Positions 1-8,140 of a DNA stretch of 64,000 bases are shown one piece after another. The position numbers were made by a program, and so were the translations under genes. A model generated the notes under the pieces. That model did not search any database and had not been told where the DNA came from. It saw nothing but the letters and a program-made list of their open reading frames with translations. The first letter of the stretch is position 1. Every line of letters starts with the position of its first letter. Source of the DNA: a virus; the IMG/VR virus record IMGVR_UViG_3300031688_000009, positions 1-64,000 of that record; one strand, given 5' to 3'.

Positions 1-731
1 TCTACAGAGAAAACTCCGAATAACATATCGATAATGTCGGTCATTAACTCCTTAGAGTTAAACAACTCAAATGATGAGTAATAGTTAGAAATGAAATCCG
101 ATAAAGATATGTCCTTAAAGGTTAATTTGTACTCCTCGGTTGATTGGATAAATTCGATATCGAACAATTCCAATCCGTTGTGTGATGAATATGTTGGTGC
201 CGTAGTATTAACCGTAACATTATGCAAAAATTTGTTCGTGGATTGTGGGTATGTTAGGTCAGATATTGATTTTTTTTCGTACATGGCCCTACCCGCTACG
301 GTATCAGGAGACACTTTAAGTAAATCGAAAAGGTCAATTGATTCTGCGTCGAATACGACTTCAACACCATTTAAAGATAAGTCGGACTCACAATTTAACG
401 ACCTAAGTAACTCTTCAATTACTATCTTGGTAATCTTAGGTGCGTCATTGGTAATTTTCTTGATAATCTTCTTGACGAACCCTTTAGTTGCGTCGGGACC
501 ACCGCCACTAGATTGTATTAGTGTGTCGAGTAATTGACTAATGAAGTCAGTATTGAATGATTTTCCACTACCATCCCCTAATAGTTTTTTCTTAAGTTCG
601 GACTGGTTTAGGTAAGGACTATTAACCGTCGACTTTGCGAACGATTTAACGTCTTTAAAGGATTTAGTTCCTAACTTAATAGTATCTAACTTTCCCGATA
701 GTTCCTTAGTCTTTGACTTAATGTTCCCCAT
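1..731 (-). CDS. Hypothetical virion-type protein, C-terminus beyond window edge
   Basis: The minus-strand frame is open from an ATG at 731 to the window edge, giving 243 residues without a stop, so the gene is cut at its 3' end. The start overlaps the stop of the upstream gene as TAATG. The N-terminus is lysine-rich (MGNIKSKTKELSGKL), followed by a helical stretch with a Gly-rich turn (SSGGGPD, about residue 85) and then a more beta-like part. No family was recognised. Coupling to the coiled-coil gene at 731-1108, behind a late-type promoter motif, suggests a virion or assembly role. A plus-strand reading of 91-537 is a shadow of this gene. Confidence 0.7.
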   Translation of the reverse strand, partial: MGNIKSKTKELSGKLDTIKLGTKSFKDVKSFAKSTVNSPYLNQSELKKKLLGDGSGKSFNTDFISQLLDTLIQSSGGGPDATKGFVKKIIKKITNDAPKITKIVIEELLRSLNCESDLSLNGVEVVFDAESIDLFDLLKVSPDTVAGRAMYEKKSISDLTYPQSTNKFLHNVTVNTTAPTYSSHNGLELFDIEFIQSTEEYKLTFKDISLSDFISNYYSSFELFNSKELMTDIIDMLFGVFSV

Positions 732-1108
732 TACATTTGGTATTTAGTGTCTGATGAGTCATCTTTCCCCGTATCTTTCATCATTTCCTTTAAAAGTTCT
801 TTATCTTCGTCCGTTAGTGTCCCATCTATGTCTCCACCAGACGCTTCACTCGCCTTTTGGATGATTGTTTGTTGTAACTTAGCTAATGATAGTTTTTTCT
901 CTAAAACACTATCGATTATTTTTTGTTGTTCCTTAATAATAGGGCCTAAAAGAGTTAAATCCTCAGGTTCCTTCATAAAGGATAACATTTTATTTTGAAT
1001 CCTGATTGCGGTATTCCTCTGCTCAACAGATTCATTATAAATCTCCTGAAGTAATGCCATCAAACTCTTTTGACTAAAATTGATTTCCTTTTTAACTGTT
1101 CTTGCCAT
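731..1108 (-). CDS. Small coiled-coil hypothetical protein
   Basis: 125 residues, almost entirely helical, with heptad-like Leu/Ile spacing over residues 10-90 and an acidic, Gly/Asp-rich C-terminus (ASGGDIDGTLTDEDKELL). There is no signal peptide or membrane segment and no recognised family. A TATTTAT late-type motif lies only 5 nt upstream of the ATG, inside the 14-nt gap after the sigma-factor gene. Its stop overlaps the next start (TAATG), so the two downstream genes are probably translated together. A structural or assembly-chaperone role is an inference from coiled coil and promoter type only. Confidence 0.7.
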   Translation of the reverse strand: MARTVKKEINFSQKSLMALLQEIYNESVEQRNTAIRIQNKMLSFMKEPEDLTLLGPIIKEQQKIIDSVLEKKLSLAKLQQTIIQKASEASGGDIDGTLTDEDKELLKEMMKDTGKDDSSDTKYQM

Positions 1109-1113
1109 AACTA

Positions 1114-1120
1114 ATAAATA
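1114..1120 (-). promoter_or_regulatory. Late-promoter-like TATTTAT box
   Basis: Minus-strand AACCTATTTATTAGT ends 5 nt before the ATG at 1108, in the 14-nt gap between the sigma-factor and coiled-coil genes. Confidence 0.5.
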
Positions 1121-1122
1121 GG

Positions 1123-1824
1123 TTAATCTTTAATTACTTGTAACATCATCTGTCCATAAATCTTTTTGTACTTCTTCATTGAGGTACGAATTTCTTTAGT
1201 TGTCATAGACGTCATATCCCTTAAAGATAATAATATTAGATTTTTATTGAACTTATTTCCATCTCCTCCGTGAAAAATCTGCTCGTAGTTGGTAAACACC
1301 TCAATCAGGGCATACCCCAATTTCTCTTCATTCTTATTTAGGTTGGTTAATTCAATGAACTCTTCCAATTCCTTTACTAAACGATTAACCACATCTTCAT
1401 AATCTAATGAGTCGTTATGCATATGATATGCCATATCGGGTCTCATTTCAACGGATGATGAGATATCCTCATACGAAATCTTACGATTCTTTTCCTTATT
1501 GTCTTTGAGTATTGAACCCATTAAATAGTTTTTACAAATCGTTCCGAAGTATGAATATGCCTTAGTACCCTTAGAAGGGTCGAACTTATCTACTTTCGTA
1601 ATTAAGAAGGATGCAACATCACTATGTAATGCATCGAAATGGTAATCTTCACGATATAACTTATAACGTCTAATTATACTATCCACCATCTTACTTAACG
1701 GTTCTCTTAGTTTTTCTCGGTAAATGACATTTCTTAATTCCGGGTCATCCGTACTAAGATACTCAACAACCGCCAATTCTTCTGGCGGTCCAAAGTAGTT
1801 TTTATTTTTTCTAGGTCTTGGCAT
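1123..1824 (-). CDS. T4 gp55-like late sigma factor
   Basis: 233 residues resembling the compact late-transcription sigma factors of T4-type phages (T4 gp55 is about 185 residues). Residues about 60-125 look like sigma region 2: a helical core followed by KAYSYFGTICKNYLMGSI and a basic segment KDNKEKNRKISYEDI. There is no canonical region 4, as in gp55. In T4 this protein binds host RNA polymerase core and, with the sliding clamp and gp33, opens late promoters. The clamp and gp33 genes were not found in this window. The conserved TATTTAT boxes before structural genes are its likely targets. Gene lies 12 nt after the glycosyltransferase gene. Confidence 0.75.
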   Translation of the reverse strand: MPRPRKNKNYFGPPEELAVVEYLSTDDPELRNVIYREKLREPLSKMVDSIIRRYKLYREDYHFDALHSDVASFLITKVDKFDPSKGTKAYSYFGTICKNYLMGSILKDNKEKNRKISYEDISSSVEMRPDMAYHMHNDSLDYEDVVNRLVKELEEFIELTNLNKNEEKLGYALIEVFTNYEQIFHGGDGNKFNKNLILLSLRDMTSMTTKEIRTSMKKYKKIYGQMMLQVIKD

Positions 1825-1836
1825 TATGTTTTTGGG

Positions 1837-2613
1837 TTATACTTCGTAGCTTATTTCTCTATTTTCAGAGAAGAAGTATTCTTTCTTTGCTGTTTCCAAC
1901 CAAAAAGATGCTTCATCGGTAGACAATTTGTCTTCACCGTTCTTATATAACCAGAAAAGACTTCCTTTTCTGAAATTTGTGTGTCTATAAGTTAATTTAG
2001 GTATGATGAATACCGTTTTAGATAAATGTGTTAGTCTTAATAAGAATTCATACCCAAATGAAAGTCTAATGTTTGACTTTAACCCACCAATCTCGTTAAA
2101 GGTTGATGTTTTAATTGTTAGACCACTAGTTTGGTAGTTTTCATACGCTTTAAGTGATTCATTGTCTAAGTATCCGATACTCTCCGTAAGGTTCATTGCC
2201 CATACTGATTCGTTTGTAAATGAGATGAACTCACCTTTATTGTCGGTATCAACTACGATAGGTAGAAAAGTATCTATTTCAGGATATGCGTTAATATGTT
2301 CGATAGTATTACTAACGTAAGTTGGTGTCATTTCATCATCTAACTCTAAGATTGAAATGTATGGTGATTTAGATATCGAAGCCCCTAAGTTAATTTGAGA
2401 ACAAAAATCTGTATCCCCTGTATTCTCCAATAGAGTAGTTGGAACCCCAAAGTCAAAATTGGTAACGTATTCCATTACTGATTTTTTTGGTGAATAAACA
2501 ACTGTAAGTGTAAAATCCTTAATGGTTTGTTTCCTTAAAGATTCGATTGCAGTCTCGAAATGAGATTTGATGTCTTTATTTACATCGTGAATTGGTAGTA
2601 TTATATTAATCAT
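1837..2613 (-). CDS. Family 2-like (GT-A) glycosyltransferase
   Basis: 258 residues. The N-terminus MINIILPIHDVNKDI followed by a helix and ESLRKQTIKDFTLTVV is the typical opening of inverting GT-A glycosyltransferases. ISILELDDEMTP (about residues 107-118) supplies the DxD-like metal and nucleotide-sugar site. The later part (GGLKSNIRLSFGYEFLLRL, about 195) fits the acceptor half. Length is close to a single catalytic domain. Acceptor unknown: modified phage DNA, virion protein or host surface glycan are all possible. It overlaps the next glycosyltransferase by 8 nt, so the two are probably co-expressed and may act in sequence. Confidence 0.75.
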   Translation of the reverse strand: MINIILPIHDVNKDIKSHFETAIESLRKQTIKDFTLTVVYSPKKSVMEYVTNFDFGVPTTLLENTGDTDFCSQINLGASISKSPYISILELDDEMTPTYVSNTIEHINAYPEIDTFLPIVVDTDNKGEFISFTNESVWAMNLTESIGYLDNESLKAYENYQTSGLTIKTSTFNEIGGLKSNIRLSFGYEFLLRLTHLSKTVFIIPKLTYRHTNFRKGSLFWLYKNGEDKLSTDEASFWLETAKKEYFFSENREISYEV

Positions 2614-3670
2614 TTTCTTGTGTTTCTAATTCGTTAAATTTATTAACAGTAAATTCTAACTGTGTTTTTCTTTCTTCTCTGATTGAGTTGAAGACGCCTA
2701 ATACGTCATTGGTGAAGTTCTTAACCGAAAACTCATCGACTGTAGTACTCATTTCGTCGTACATTTCAGACGGGATTCTATCTTCTAACCAACCCCTGAA
2801 TACCGCAGAAACTAAATCAACAATCTGATTTGAGTCTGTAGTCCATATTCCGTTATCCTCTGTCATCCACTCAGGTTTAAGTGATGGTACTTTACCAATT
2901 ACTGGAACCCCTGACTTCATAGACTCTAACGGGAATGTACCGAAACCTGATAAATCGTCCACCCATACAGATAAACATGATTCTCTAAGTGCGATGGCGA
3001 ACTCCTCTTGTGTTAGACCTCTCATATCCCTAAATGTAACCCACTTATATTGTGGATATTTAACATAAAAAGACTTGATTATCTTCATCGTGTCTCTTTG
3101 GTCTCTAGTGTGAATCGCAATGATAGGTTTCTGAGGTTTTTCACTTTTAGTGAAAACTTCGTCAATCGAAGGTCGAATAACATCAACCGAAGTCTTTTTA
3201 AACGTATCCGTGATGAATTGTTTTTGTTCCGTACTTGTGGTAATGACTTTGTTGAACCCAAACCCACCCCAAGTCGCACCTGGTTTAAGAGTTTCGAAGA
3301 TATAGTCATATGACTGACATAACACTACCTTATTACATGGCATATCCGCCAATTGTTCCATTACGTGGGCGAATAACTCAGGTATGATAATTAAATCGTC
3401 AGGTCTTACCTCTAAATTACCTTCTTCGATAGATACCACAGGTATGTCATCGTATTCTGTCGGTAACCATGAAGTCACACCACCATACGCCTTTTCCTCG
3501 ACGATAATACTAGCGTTATACTCATTTTCGTTTAATACTCTCACTATGTCGTAAGAATATTTTATGGATGCCTTCGCATTCCCTTTTGTGTCTTGTACGA
3601 ATACGTAAACGTTAGACTCTAATTTGTCTAAACGTGCGATTGCTTCGTTAATAATTTTTACTTTATCCAT
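2606..3670 (-). CDS. GT-B (family 4-like) glycosyltransferase
   Basis: 354 residues with a two-Rossmann layout. The C-terminal half carries the glycosyltransferase group 1 signature: SVWVDDLSGFGTFPLESMKS, then GVPVIG, in which Glu of FPLES is the expected nucleotide-sugar contact. The middle has the usual IAIHTRDQRD and YKWVTF strand segments. The N-terminal strand (NVYVFVQDTKGNAKASIKY) suits the acceptor domain. Start at 3670 overlaps the stop of the preceding gene by one base. Together with the GT-A gene it overlaps, it forms a small sugar-transfer cassette. Acceptor and sugar cannot be inferred from sequence. Confidence 0.75.
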   Translation of the reverse strand: MDKVKIINEAIARLDKLESNVYVFVQDTKGNAKASIKYSYDIVRVLNENEYNASIIVEEKAYGGVTSWLPTEYDDIPVVSIEEGNLEVRPDDLIIIPELFAHVMEQLADMPCNKVVLCQSYDYIFETLKPGATWGGFGFNKVITTSTEQKQFITDTFKKTSVDVIRPSIDEVFTKSEKPQKPIIAIHTRDQRDTMKIIKSFYVKYPQYKWVTFRDMRGLTQEEFAIALRESCLSVWVDDLSGFGTFPLESMKSGVPVIGKVPSLKPEWMTEDNGIWTTDSNQIVDLVSAVFRGWLEDRIPSEMYDEMSTTVDEFSVKNFTNDVLGVFNSIREERKTQLEFTVNKFNELETQEND

Positions 3671-4017
3671 TATTCTATTGTTTTTATTATTCCGTATTTT
3701 AATAGGGTATTGAAACTTAGTTTAAATGCGAATGGCATTTTATTAAAACTATATTCCATTCCCATCGCAGAGTCTAAATCTTCACTCCCCTTTTCGTCCA
3801 TAACAACCTCTAACACGTATTTTAATAATTCGTACTTAGAAATGTTTAGTCCTCCGTCTTCAATTTCGTCCACTTCTGTAGTTACCCCAGCTTCGTCCGT
3901 CACCTCAACCTTAATCGTTCGAGGTGGCATTCTCACCGCCTCATGGTACTGGTCCAAATCCATGTAATATGGGATGTCATCGACCTTTAACATAAATTCA
4001 CTTAAATCTGTCATCAT
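3670..4017 (-). CDS. Hypothetical protein, 115 residues
   Basis: A small acidic protein of mixed helix and strand. It starts MMTDLSEFMLKVDD, has a charged middle with TTEVDEIEDGG, and ends in a hydrophobic helix (FKLSFNTLLKYGIIKTIE). No motif or family was recognised. The gene is translationally coupled on both sides: its ATG overlaps the HAD-like gene stop (ATGA at 4014-4017), and its stop overlaps the glycosyltransferase start. A function linked to the glycosyltransferases is possible but is only a neighbourhood inference. Confidence 0.65.
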   Translation of the reverse strand: MMTDLSEFMLKVDDIPYYMDLDQYHEAVRMPPRTIKVEVTDEAGVTTEVDEIEDGGLNISKYELLKYVLEVVMDEKGSEDLDSAMGMEYSFNKMPFAFKLSFNTLLKYGIIKTIE

Positions 4018-4601
4018 AACTCTAATTCTTTTATGTTCGTTAATTTTTCCACTTCATAATCAGAAGAAAAACCTTCATTATAAAGTGTGGTTATTTTTAT
4101 TGTTTTCTTACCTTCAGGTTTGCTTGACAGTACGTTAGGGTTTGATGTAATCCATATATCACAATTTTCCCACTCCTTAATTACGTTAATGTCTCGATAG
4201 AATCTATAATTATTAACGTAACAACCGTTCTTACTTAAGAAGAATAATGATGCCGGTTTACCTTTACCGACCTCGCTAGATACTATAGTAATCTCCCAAT
4301 CCTCATTGTCCTTCATCAAACCCGATAGGTCATTAAAGACTCCATTATAGACAGGCGCTGAATGTCCAAATATTTCCATAGAGAACTCAACGAACATAAA
4401 ATACTTCATTTCAGCCTCACTTTGGAATTTAAAATGACTCATTAGGTCGTTAGTCGTCACAGGTAATACCATATCGTAAACGAATGGTATTTCAGGTTCC
4501 TCCTCAGGGTCTGATTCGATATAGTACTTACGATACTCCGATGCTATTTTAGCATTGGTATCTCGAAGTACTCCAGTAATGTCAATAAACACTTTCTTCA
4601 T
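4014..4601 (-). CDS. HAD-like protein with degenerate active site
   Basis: 195 residues with the order of motifs of a small HAD phosphatase or 5'(3')-nucleotidase. The N-terminal strand is KKVFIDITGVLRD. A central strand WEITIVSSEVGKGKPASLF matches motif II, and ENCDIWITSNPNVL occupies the place of motif IV. Canonical HAD enzymes have DxDGT(L/V) and a DD pair. Here the second Asp of motif I is Thr, and the motif IV aspartates are replaced by TS. Catalysis is therefore doubtful and a binding or regulatory role possible. The start must be at 4601 because motif I begins within five residues of it. A host-type promoter element lies just upstream. Confidence 0.55.
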   Translation of the reverse strand: MKKVFIDITGVLRDTNAKIASEYRKYYIESDPEEEPEIPFVYDMVLPVTTNDLMSHFKFQSEAEMKYFMFVEFSMEIFGHSAPVYNGVFNDLSGLMKDNEDWEITIVSSEVGKGKPASLFFLSKNGCYVNNYRFYRDINVIKEWENCDIWITSNPNVLSSKPEGKKTIKITTLYNEGFSSDYEVEKLTNIKELEL

Positions 4602-4605
4602 AGAA

Positions 4606-4636
4606 CAAATATATTTTTTTTAAATTAAAAGTAAAC
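4606..4636 (-). promoter_or_regulatory. Possible Bacteroidetes-type promoter before the HAD-like gene
   Basis: On the minus strand GTTT (4636-4633), 19 nt, then TATATTTG (4613-4606) fits the TTTG-N19-TAnnTTTG consensus. Only 4 nt separate it from the ATG at 4601, so a transcript would be almost leaderless. That makes the call tentative. Confidence 0.4.
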
Positions 4637-4646
4637 AACGTAGTAT

Positions 4647-5360
4647 TTAGTCGTACCTTTTTAATATTTTAGAGATTAGTGGGTTTCTAACGATATCGCC
4701 AAGTTCAAATTCGAACACCCCTATATCGGACACGTCCTTTAACCTTTCAAATGCGTCATATAATCCTGTTTTTGTTTTATCCTTAAATCTGTCAGTTTGG
4801 TCTAAATCACCTGAAATGAAAAATTTGGATTTAAAACCGATACGAGTTAATAACGTTTTCATTTGGTTAGGGGTTGCGTTTTGTGCTTCCTCAAATACTA
4901 AAATCGCATTATCAATATTCATACCTCTCATATATGCTAAGGCAAATACTTCGATAAAATGTAGTTCTTTTAATTTTTCTCTATTTTCCTTACCGATTAT
5001 TTTATTTAAAAGGTAATATGTTGGGAAAATATAAGGGTCCAATTTTTCTTCAACACCTCCGGGTAAAGAACCCAACTTCTCCTCGGCCTCAACTGCGGGT
5101 CTAACTATGATTATTTTCTCATACCCATTAGTTTCGTCACATAATAACTCAACTGCCCTCATCATTGCTATGTAGGATTTACCCACACCTGCAGGTCCGG
5201 AACATATTGTAATTTGATTTTCACCTAAGGTGTCCCAATAATTTTTTTGTGCGTCCGTTAAGAATTTCTGTTTAGGTCTTTTAATAATCGACTTAATTAG
5301 TTCTTTCTTTGTCATTCGACTTGTGGGTTTTTGGTCCTCCGTTGCTTTCTTTCTTGCCAT
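4647..5360 (-). CDS. phoH: PhoH-like ATPase
   Basis: 237 residues. Walker A is GPAGVGKS (residues 55-62) after the strand ITICS. The PhoH-type block AYMRGMNIDNAILVFEEAQN carries Walker B, and FFISGDLDQTD is the sensor-like strand. The ending GDIVRNPLISKILKRYD is also typical of the family. PhoH proteins are P-loop ATPases common in T4-type phages. The cellular protein is linked to phosphate starvation and some members have RNA helicase/nuclease activity, but the phage role is unsettled. The N-terminal 30 residues are basic. There is a 45-nt gap to the next gene and no clear late-type motif upstream, consistent with early or middle expression. Confidence 0.9.
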   Translation of the reverse strand: MARKKATEDQKPTSRMTKKELIKSIIKRPKQKFLTDAQKNYWDTLGENQITICSGPAGVGKSYIAMMRAVELLCDETNGYEKIIIVRPAVEAEEKLGSLPGGVEEKLDPYIFPTYYLLNKIIGKENREKLKELHFIEVFALAYMRGMNIDNAILVFEEAQNATPNQMKTLLTRIGFKSKFFISGDLDQTDRFKDKTKTGLYDAFERLKDVSDIGVFEFELGDIVRNPLISKILKRYD

Positions 5361-5426
5361 ATTTAATTTTAATTATAACTTTATTTTACTAAAATATCGA
5401 CGAAATACTCATAAAATCAATCGTTC

Positions 5427-6047
5427 TTACGAATTAACCCCTGTAGAGCCGAATCCACCACTCCCTCTATCCGTCATTGACAGGTTAGTGGTTTTAGTGA
5501 GTGTTAAGGTTTTTTTTGTCAGTACTGGACATACAACTGCTTGTGCTATTCTATCTCCGTGACTTATCGTGGTCTCATCATTAGAAAGATTAACTAATAT
5601 TACTTTTACTTCTCCGGTATATCCTTGGTCCACAGTTCCTGGTGTATTTAATACGCATAGTCCTTGTTTCGCGGCCAAACCACTACGAGGTCTTACCTGT
5701 ATTTCATACCCGTTAGGGATTCCAAACTTTAATCCTGTCGGTACCATAAACCTCTCCAACGGTAGGAGTGTTAGGTCCTCATTTAGGTTAGCCCTTAAGT
5801 CAAAACCACTATCCCCCTCATAAATGTAGGTGGGGTCTTGATTCGACGATTCATTAATGAAGGTTAGTACCAATTTCTCGGATGGGGATTCAGATAACAT
5901 ACCCTCAATATCCTTCGTTATTTGAGTTATTTGACTCTCAAATTCCTCATCGAAATCTTCCCCCTCTGGAACGATAAGAGAGTCCCCATACTTATCTGTA
6001 ACCATCTTAGTAAGACGGTCAATATTAAAATCTACCTGTTTATTCAT
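5427..6047 (-). CDS. dut: dUTP diphosphatase (dUTPase)
   Basis: 206 residues; hydrolyses dUTP to dUMP and pyrophosphate, keeping uracil out of DNA and feeding dTMP synthesis. All five trimeric-dUTPase motifs are visible: GDSGFDLRA (1), RPRSGLAAKQG (2), TPGTVDQGYTGEV (3), HGDRIAQAVV (4) and the C-terminal RGSGGFGSTG (5), which closes over the nucleotide. It is longer than the usual ~150 residues because of an extra 60-residue N-terminal region with acidic, helical character. The start overlaps the stop of the HD-like gene (ATGA type). The enzyme fits with the nrdA/nrdB genes encoded elsewhere in the window. Confidence 0.93.
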   Translation of the reverse strand: MNKQVDFNIDRLTKMVTDKYGDSLIVPEGEDFDEEFESQITQITKDIEGMLSESPSEKLVLTFINESSNQDPTYIYEGDSGFDLRANLNEDLTLLPLERFMVPTGLKFGIPNGYEIQVRPRSGLAAKQGLCVLNTPGTVDQGYTGEVKVILVNLSNDETTISHGDRIAQAVVCPVLTKKTLTLTKTTNLSMTDRGSGGFGSTGVNS

Positions 6048-6613
6048 ACGTTACTTTCTTTTTCTTCCATTATGGCTAAATCAGTTGCTTGTTTAAGTAT
6101 CTGACCTAAATTATTAGAATACCACCTATTCTGTTTATCCTCATCCGACTTATCGTGATTTAGAATCGCCTGGCACTCTTCTTCGGTTAATTTGACCCCA
6201 TTACTCATTGCGTAGTACAAACTCCTCTCTCCGACTCTCATAGACACTAAATCCTCGTCATACTCAAAGTACTTACCTAGATTTTTTACGTGCCATTCAC
6301 TTTTATTCGGAACGAACAAAAAGGTCTTCCCTATCTCAGATAGGAAAGACACTTTAAGTACCGATGATACGTCCATCTGCATTTTCGTTGGGATAGACTT
6401 ATTTAGGTAGACAGAATACTTAGCAACTTTAATTGCGTGGTCTAACAAACCACCGTGAAATGCATTGTTCATGTCTTTCATTGGGGATGCTGGTGCCAAG
6501 AAAAAGTCTTGACCTAAGAACTTTAGAAGTTCTTCAGTGAAGATTGAATATTTTTTATTCGCGTCTTCAAACGTCTTCACGTTCTTCGCTAGTCTGTTCT
6601 TATCTAATTCCAT
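6044..6613 (-). CDS. HD-domain-like protein with altered metal site
   Basis: 189 residues. AFHGGLLDHAIKVAKYSVYL (H53, H59) matches the start of HD phosphohydrolases of the H-x-GGLLEH type. The expected HD doublet should follow in the next helix as LHDIGK, but here it reads FLSEIGK (residues 90-96), so the His-Asp pair is Ser-Glu. A later ILNHD (150-154) fits the last conserved helix. The fold is probably HD, with the catalytic doublet lost or changed. It is coupled by a 4-nt overlap to dUTPase, which hints at a nucleotide-related origin. A binding rather than hydrolytic role is possible. Confidence 0.55.
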   Translation of the reverse strand: MELDKNRLAKNVKTFEDANKKYSIFTEELLKFLGQDFFLAPASPMKDMNNAFHGGLLDHAIKVAKYSVYLNKSIPTKMQMDVSSVLKVSFLSEIGKTFLFVPNKSEWHVKNLGKYFEYDEDLVSMRVGERSLYYAMSNGVKLTEEECQAILNHDKSDEDKQNRWYSNNLGQILKQATDLAIMEEKESNV

Positions 6614-6616
6614 TTT

Positions 6617-6850
6617 CTATTTATAATATTGTGGTGTCATAGTACTGTTCAAGACGTCCTCGAACATCGCCTTAGTAATTGTAAGGACTTCAGAACCTCT
6701 ACTATCTTCGCTACGATATTTAGCGATGACTAACATTGCCTCTTCTACTGATTGTGCTTCTACCAAATAACGAGCTTTCTTCATTTTTGGGTTTCCCTCA
6801 CCATCTAAATTTTCGGTTTCATAACCTACTGTGATTGTGTAATTTACCAT
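6617..6850 (-). CDS. Small DUF4494-like hypothetical protein
   Basis: 77 residues. The pattern of an N-terminal strand (YTITVGYE), a charged linker, then ARYLVEAQSVEEAMLVIAKY resembles the Bacteroidetes DUF4494 family, in which a strand followed by an A/S-x-E-A-helix is conserved. That resemblance is from memory and only moderate. It is three bases from the HD-like gene and seven from the glycosyltransferase, so it sits in the same minus-strand unit. Function unknown. Confidence 0.6.
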   Translation of the reverse strand: MVNYTITVGYETENLDGEGNPKMKKARYLVEAQSVEEAMLVIAKYRSEDSRGSEVLTITKAMFEDVLNSTMTPQYYK

Positions 6851-6857
6851 TTTCTTT

Positions 6858-8081
6858 TTATTTATTAATTAATTGTTTATAAAATTCTTGTCTCTTCTTA
6901 GTTGTGGTCTTAAGGTGGTACTTATCCTTAACCGTATTATATAGGTTCTCACCCATTTTAGTAATCCACTCAGGATTCTCCATTAATTTATTGAGGTGGA
7001 TAAACCATTGTTTGTGGTTTTTGGACGAAGGTACTAATAATCCGTCACCCCCTTCAATAAATTCCCCATTTTTTATTGAATTGGTTAAGATATCTGAGTA
7101 CGCTCCGATATCTTGAGCGATAATTGCTTTCTTATAGAAACCCGCTTCGATAATTTTTAACTCAGACTTCATTCGATTAAAGTCATTATCTTTTAAGGGA
7201 GCTAGTGATATGTCGAATTGGGTATACCCTAATGCGTAACGATTAACAGGTTCCGTCCATATTCTTCTATATTGTTGGTCTGAATCATCGAACGGCACTT
7301 CCTTATTAAATTTAAGTAAGTGGTCCCTATATTTACCGATTACCGTCTTAAGATTATTAGTGAATATACTTTCATATCTAAACCACGCGGTCTCCCACGG
7401 TCTTATTGGTCTAACGGTTTTCTTCCCTTGTTTTTCTTCGGTGACATTACCCCTTAAATCATAACCACATAATACCATTTGGTACTTACCCTTATATTTT
7501 GATTCCATTCGATTAATGGTACCCTCTAAGAGTTCCATGTCACTAACGTGAGAAGAACCCCCTAACCATCCGATTCTAACTTTATCAGATTTTTCTGTTT
7601 TACCTTTAAACTGGTGCTCTTCAGGGTCTATTGAATTCTCAATAACGATAACATTATCAATACCATTATCCCTTATTTTATCCGCGAAAATAGTTGTAGT
7701 TGTTATAACATAGTCAGATGCTCGCGCCATTTCTAATTGAAACTTCGCAAACCCACCTTCTTTATATTGTTTTTGTAGTGGATGTCCCGTAGGTAGTACC
7801 CAATAATCGTCGATGTCCATTACGACTTTGGTACCCCCACTTTGGATTTCTTTAATTTTAGATAAAGTCCATTCTAAACTTTCACCCCTAACTAAGAATT
7901 TGTGGATGTGTACGATATCATACTCGTTAAATTTAACGTTCTCGATATTATCGAATAGAATGTCTACGAAGAATTCGTCCTTATAATGGTTATTTAAGTA
8001 AACGTGTGGGTCGACTGACCTGTATTTCCCCACTCCGCTTGTGTCGGAAGGTAATACTAATACTTTAATTTTATCTGACAT
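6858..8081 (-). CDS. GT-B (family 4-like) glycosyltransferase
   Basis: About 407 residues from the ATG at 8081, which begins MSDKIKVLVLPSDTSGVGKY, a typical Rossmann opening with a Gly-rich loop. An in-frame ATG at 8102 would add seven residues (MVINNHY) but fits the fold less well. KVVMDIDDYWVLP and KVRIGWLGGSSHVSDMELL mark the two domains, and LKIIEAGFYKKAIIAQDIGA carries the nucleotide-sugar-binding Glu. It is the third glycosyltransferase in the first 8 kb. Substrate unknown. It follows a 59-nt gap after the repeat-protein gene and is 7 nt from the next gene. Confidence 0.75.
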   Translation of the reverse strand: MSDKIKVLVLPSDTSGVGKYRSVDPHVYLNNHYKDEFFVDILFDNIENVKFNEYDIVHIHKFLVRGESLEWTLSKIKEIQSGGTKVVMDIDDYWVLPTGHPLQKQYKEGGFAKFQLEMARASDYVITTTTIFADKIRDNGIDNVIVIENSIDPEEHQFKGKTEKSDKVRIGWLGGSSHVSDMELLEGTINRMESKYKGKYQMVLCGYDLRGNVTEEKQGKKTVRPIRPWETAWFRYESIFTNNLKTVIGKYRDHLLKFNKEVPFDDSDQQYRRIWTEPVNRYALGYTQFDISLAPLKDNDFNRMKSELKIIEAGFYKKAIIAQDIGAYSDILTNSIKNGEFIEGGDGLLVPSSKNHKQWFIHLNKLMENPEWITKMGENLYNTVKDKYHLKTTTKKRQEFYKQLINK

Positions 8082-8140
8082 ATAATGATTATTTATTACC
8101 ATAAAGGTAAATCATTACATTCAATAAGTCAAAATAAAGT

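Noticed and set aside
91-537. 148-residue plus-strand ORF
   Set aside because: It is the antisense shadow of the edge-truncated minus-strand gene at 1-731, which is open over the whole stretch and coupled to its neighbour.
8081-8102. ATAAATA reading toward the gene at 8081
   Set aside because: Its orientation is opposite to the other boxes, and it lies in the possible extended coding region, so it was not counted.
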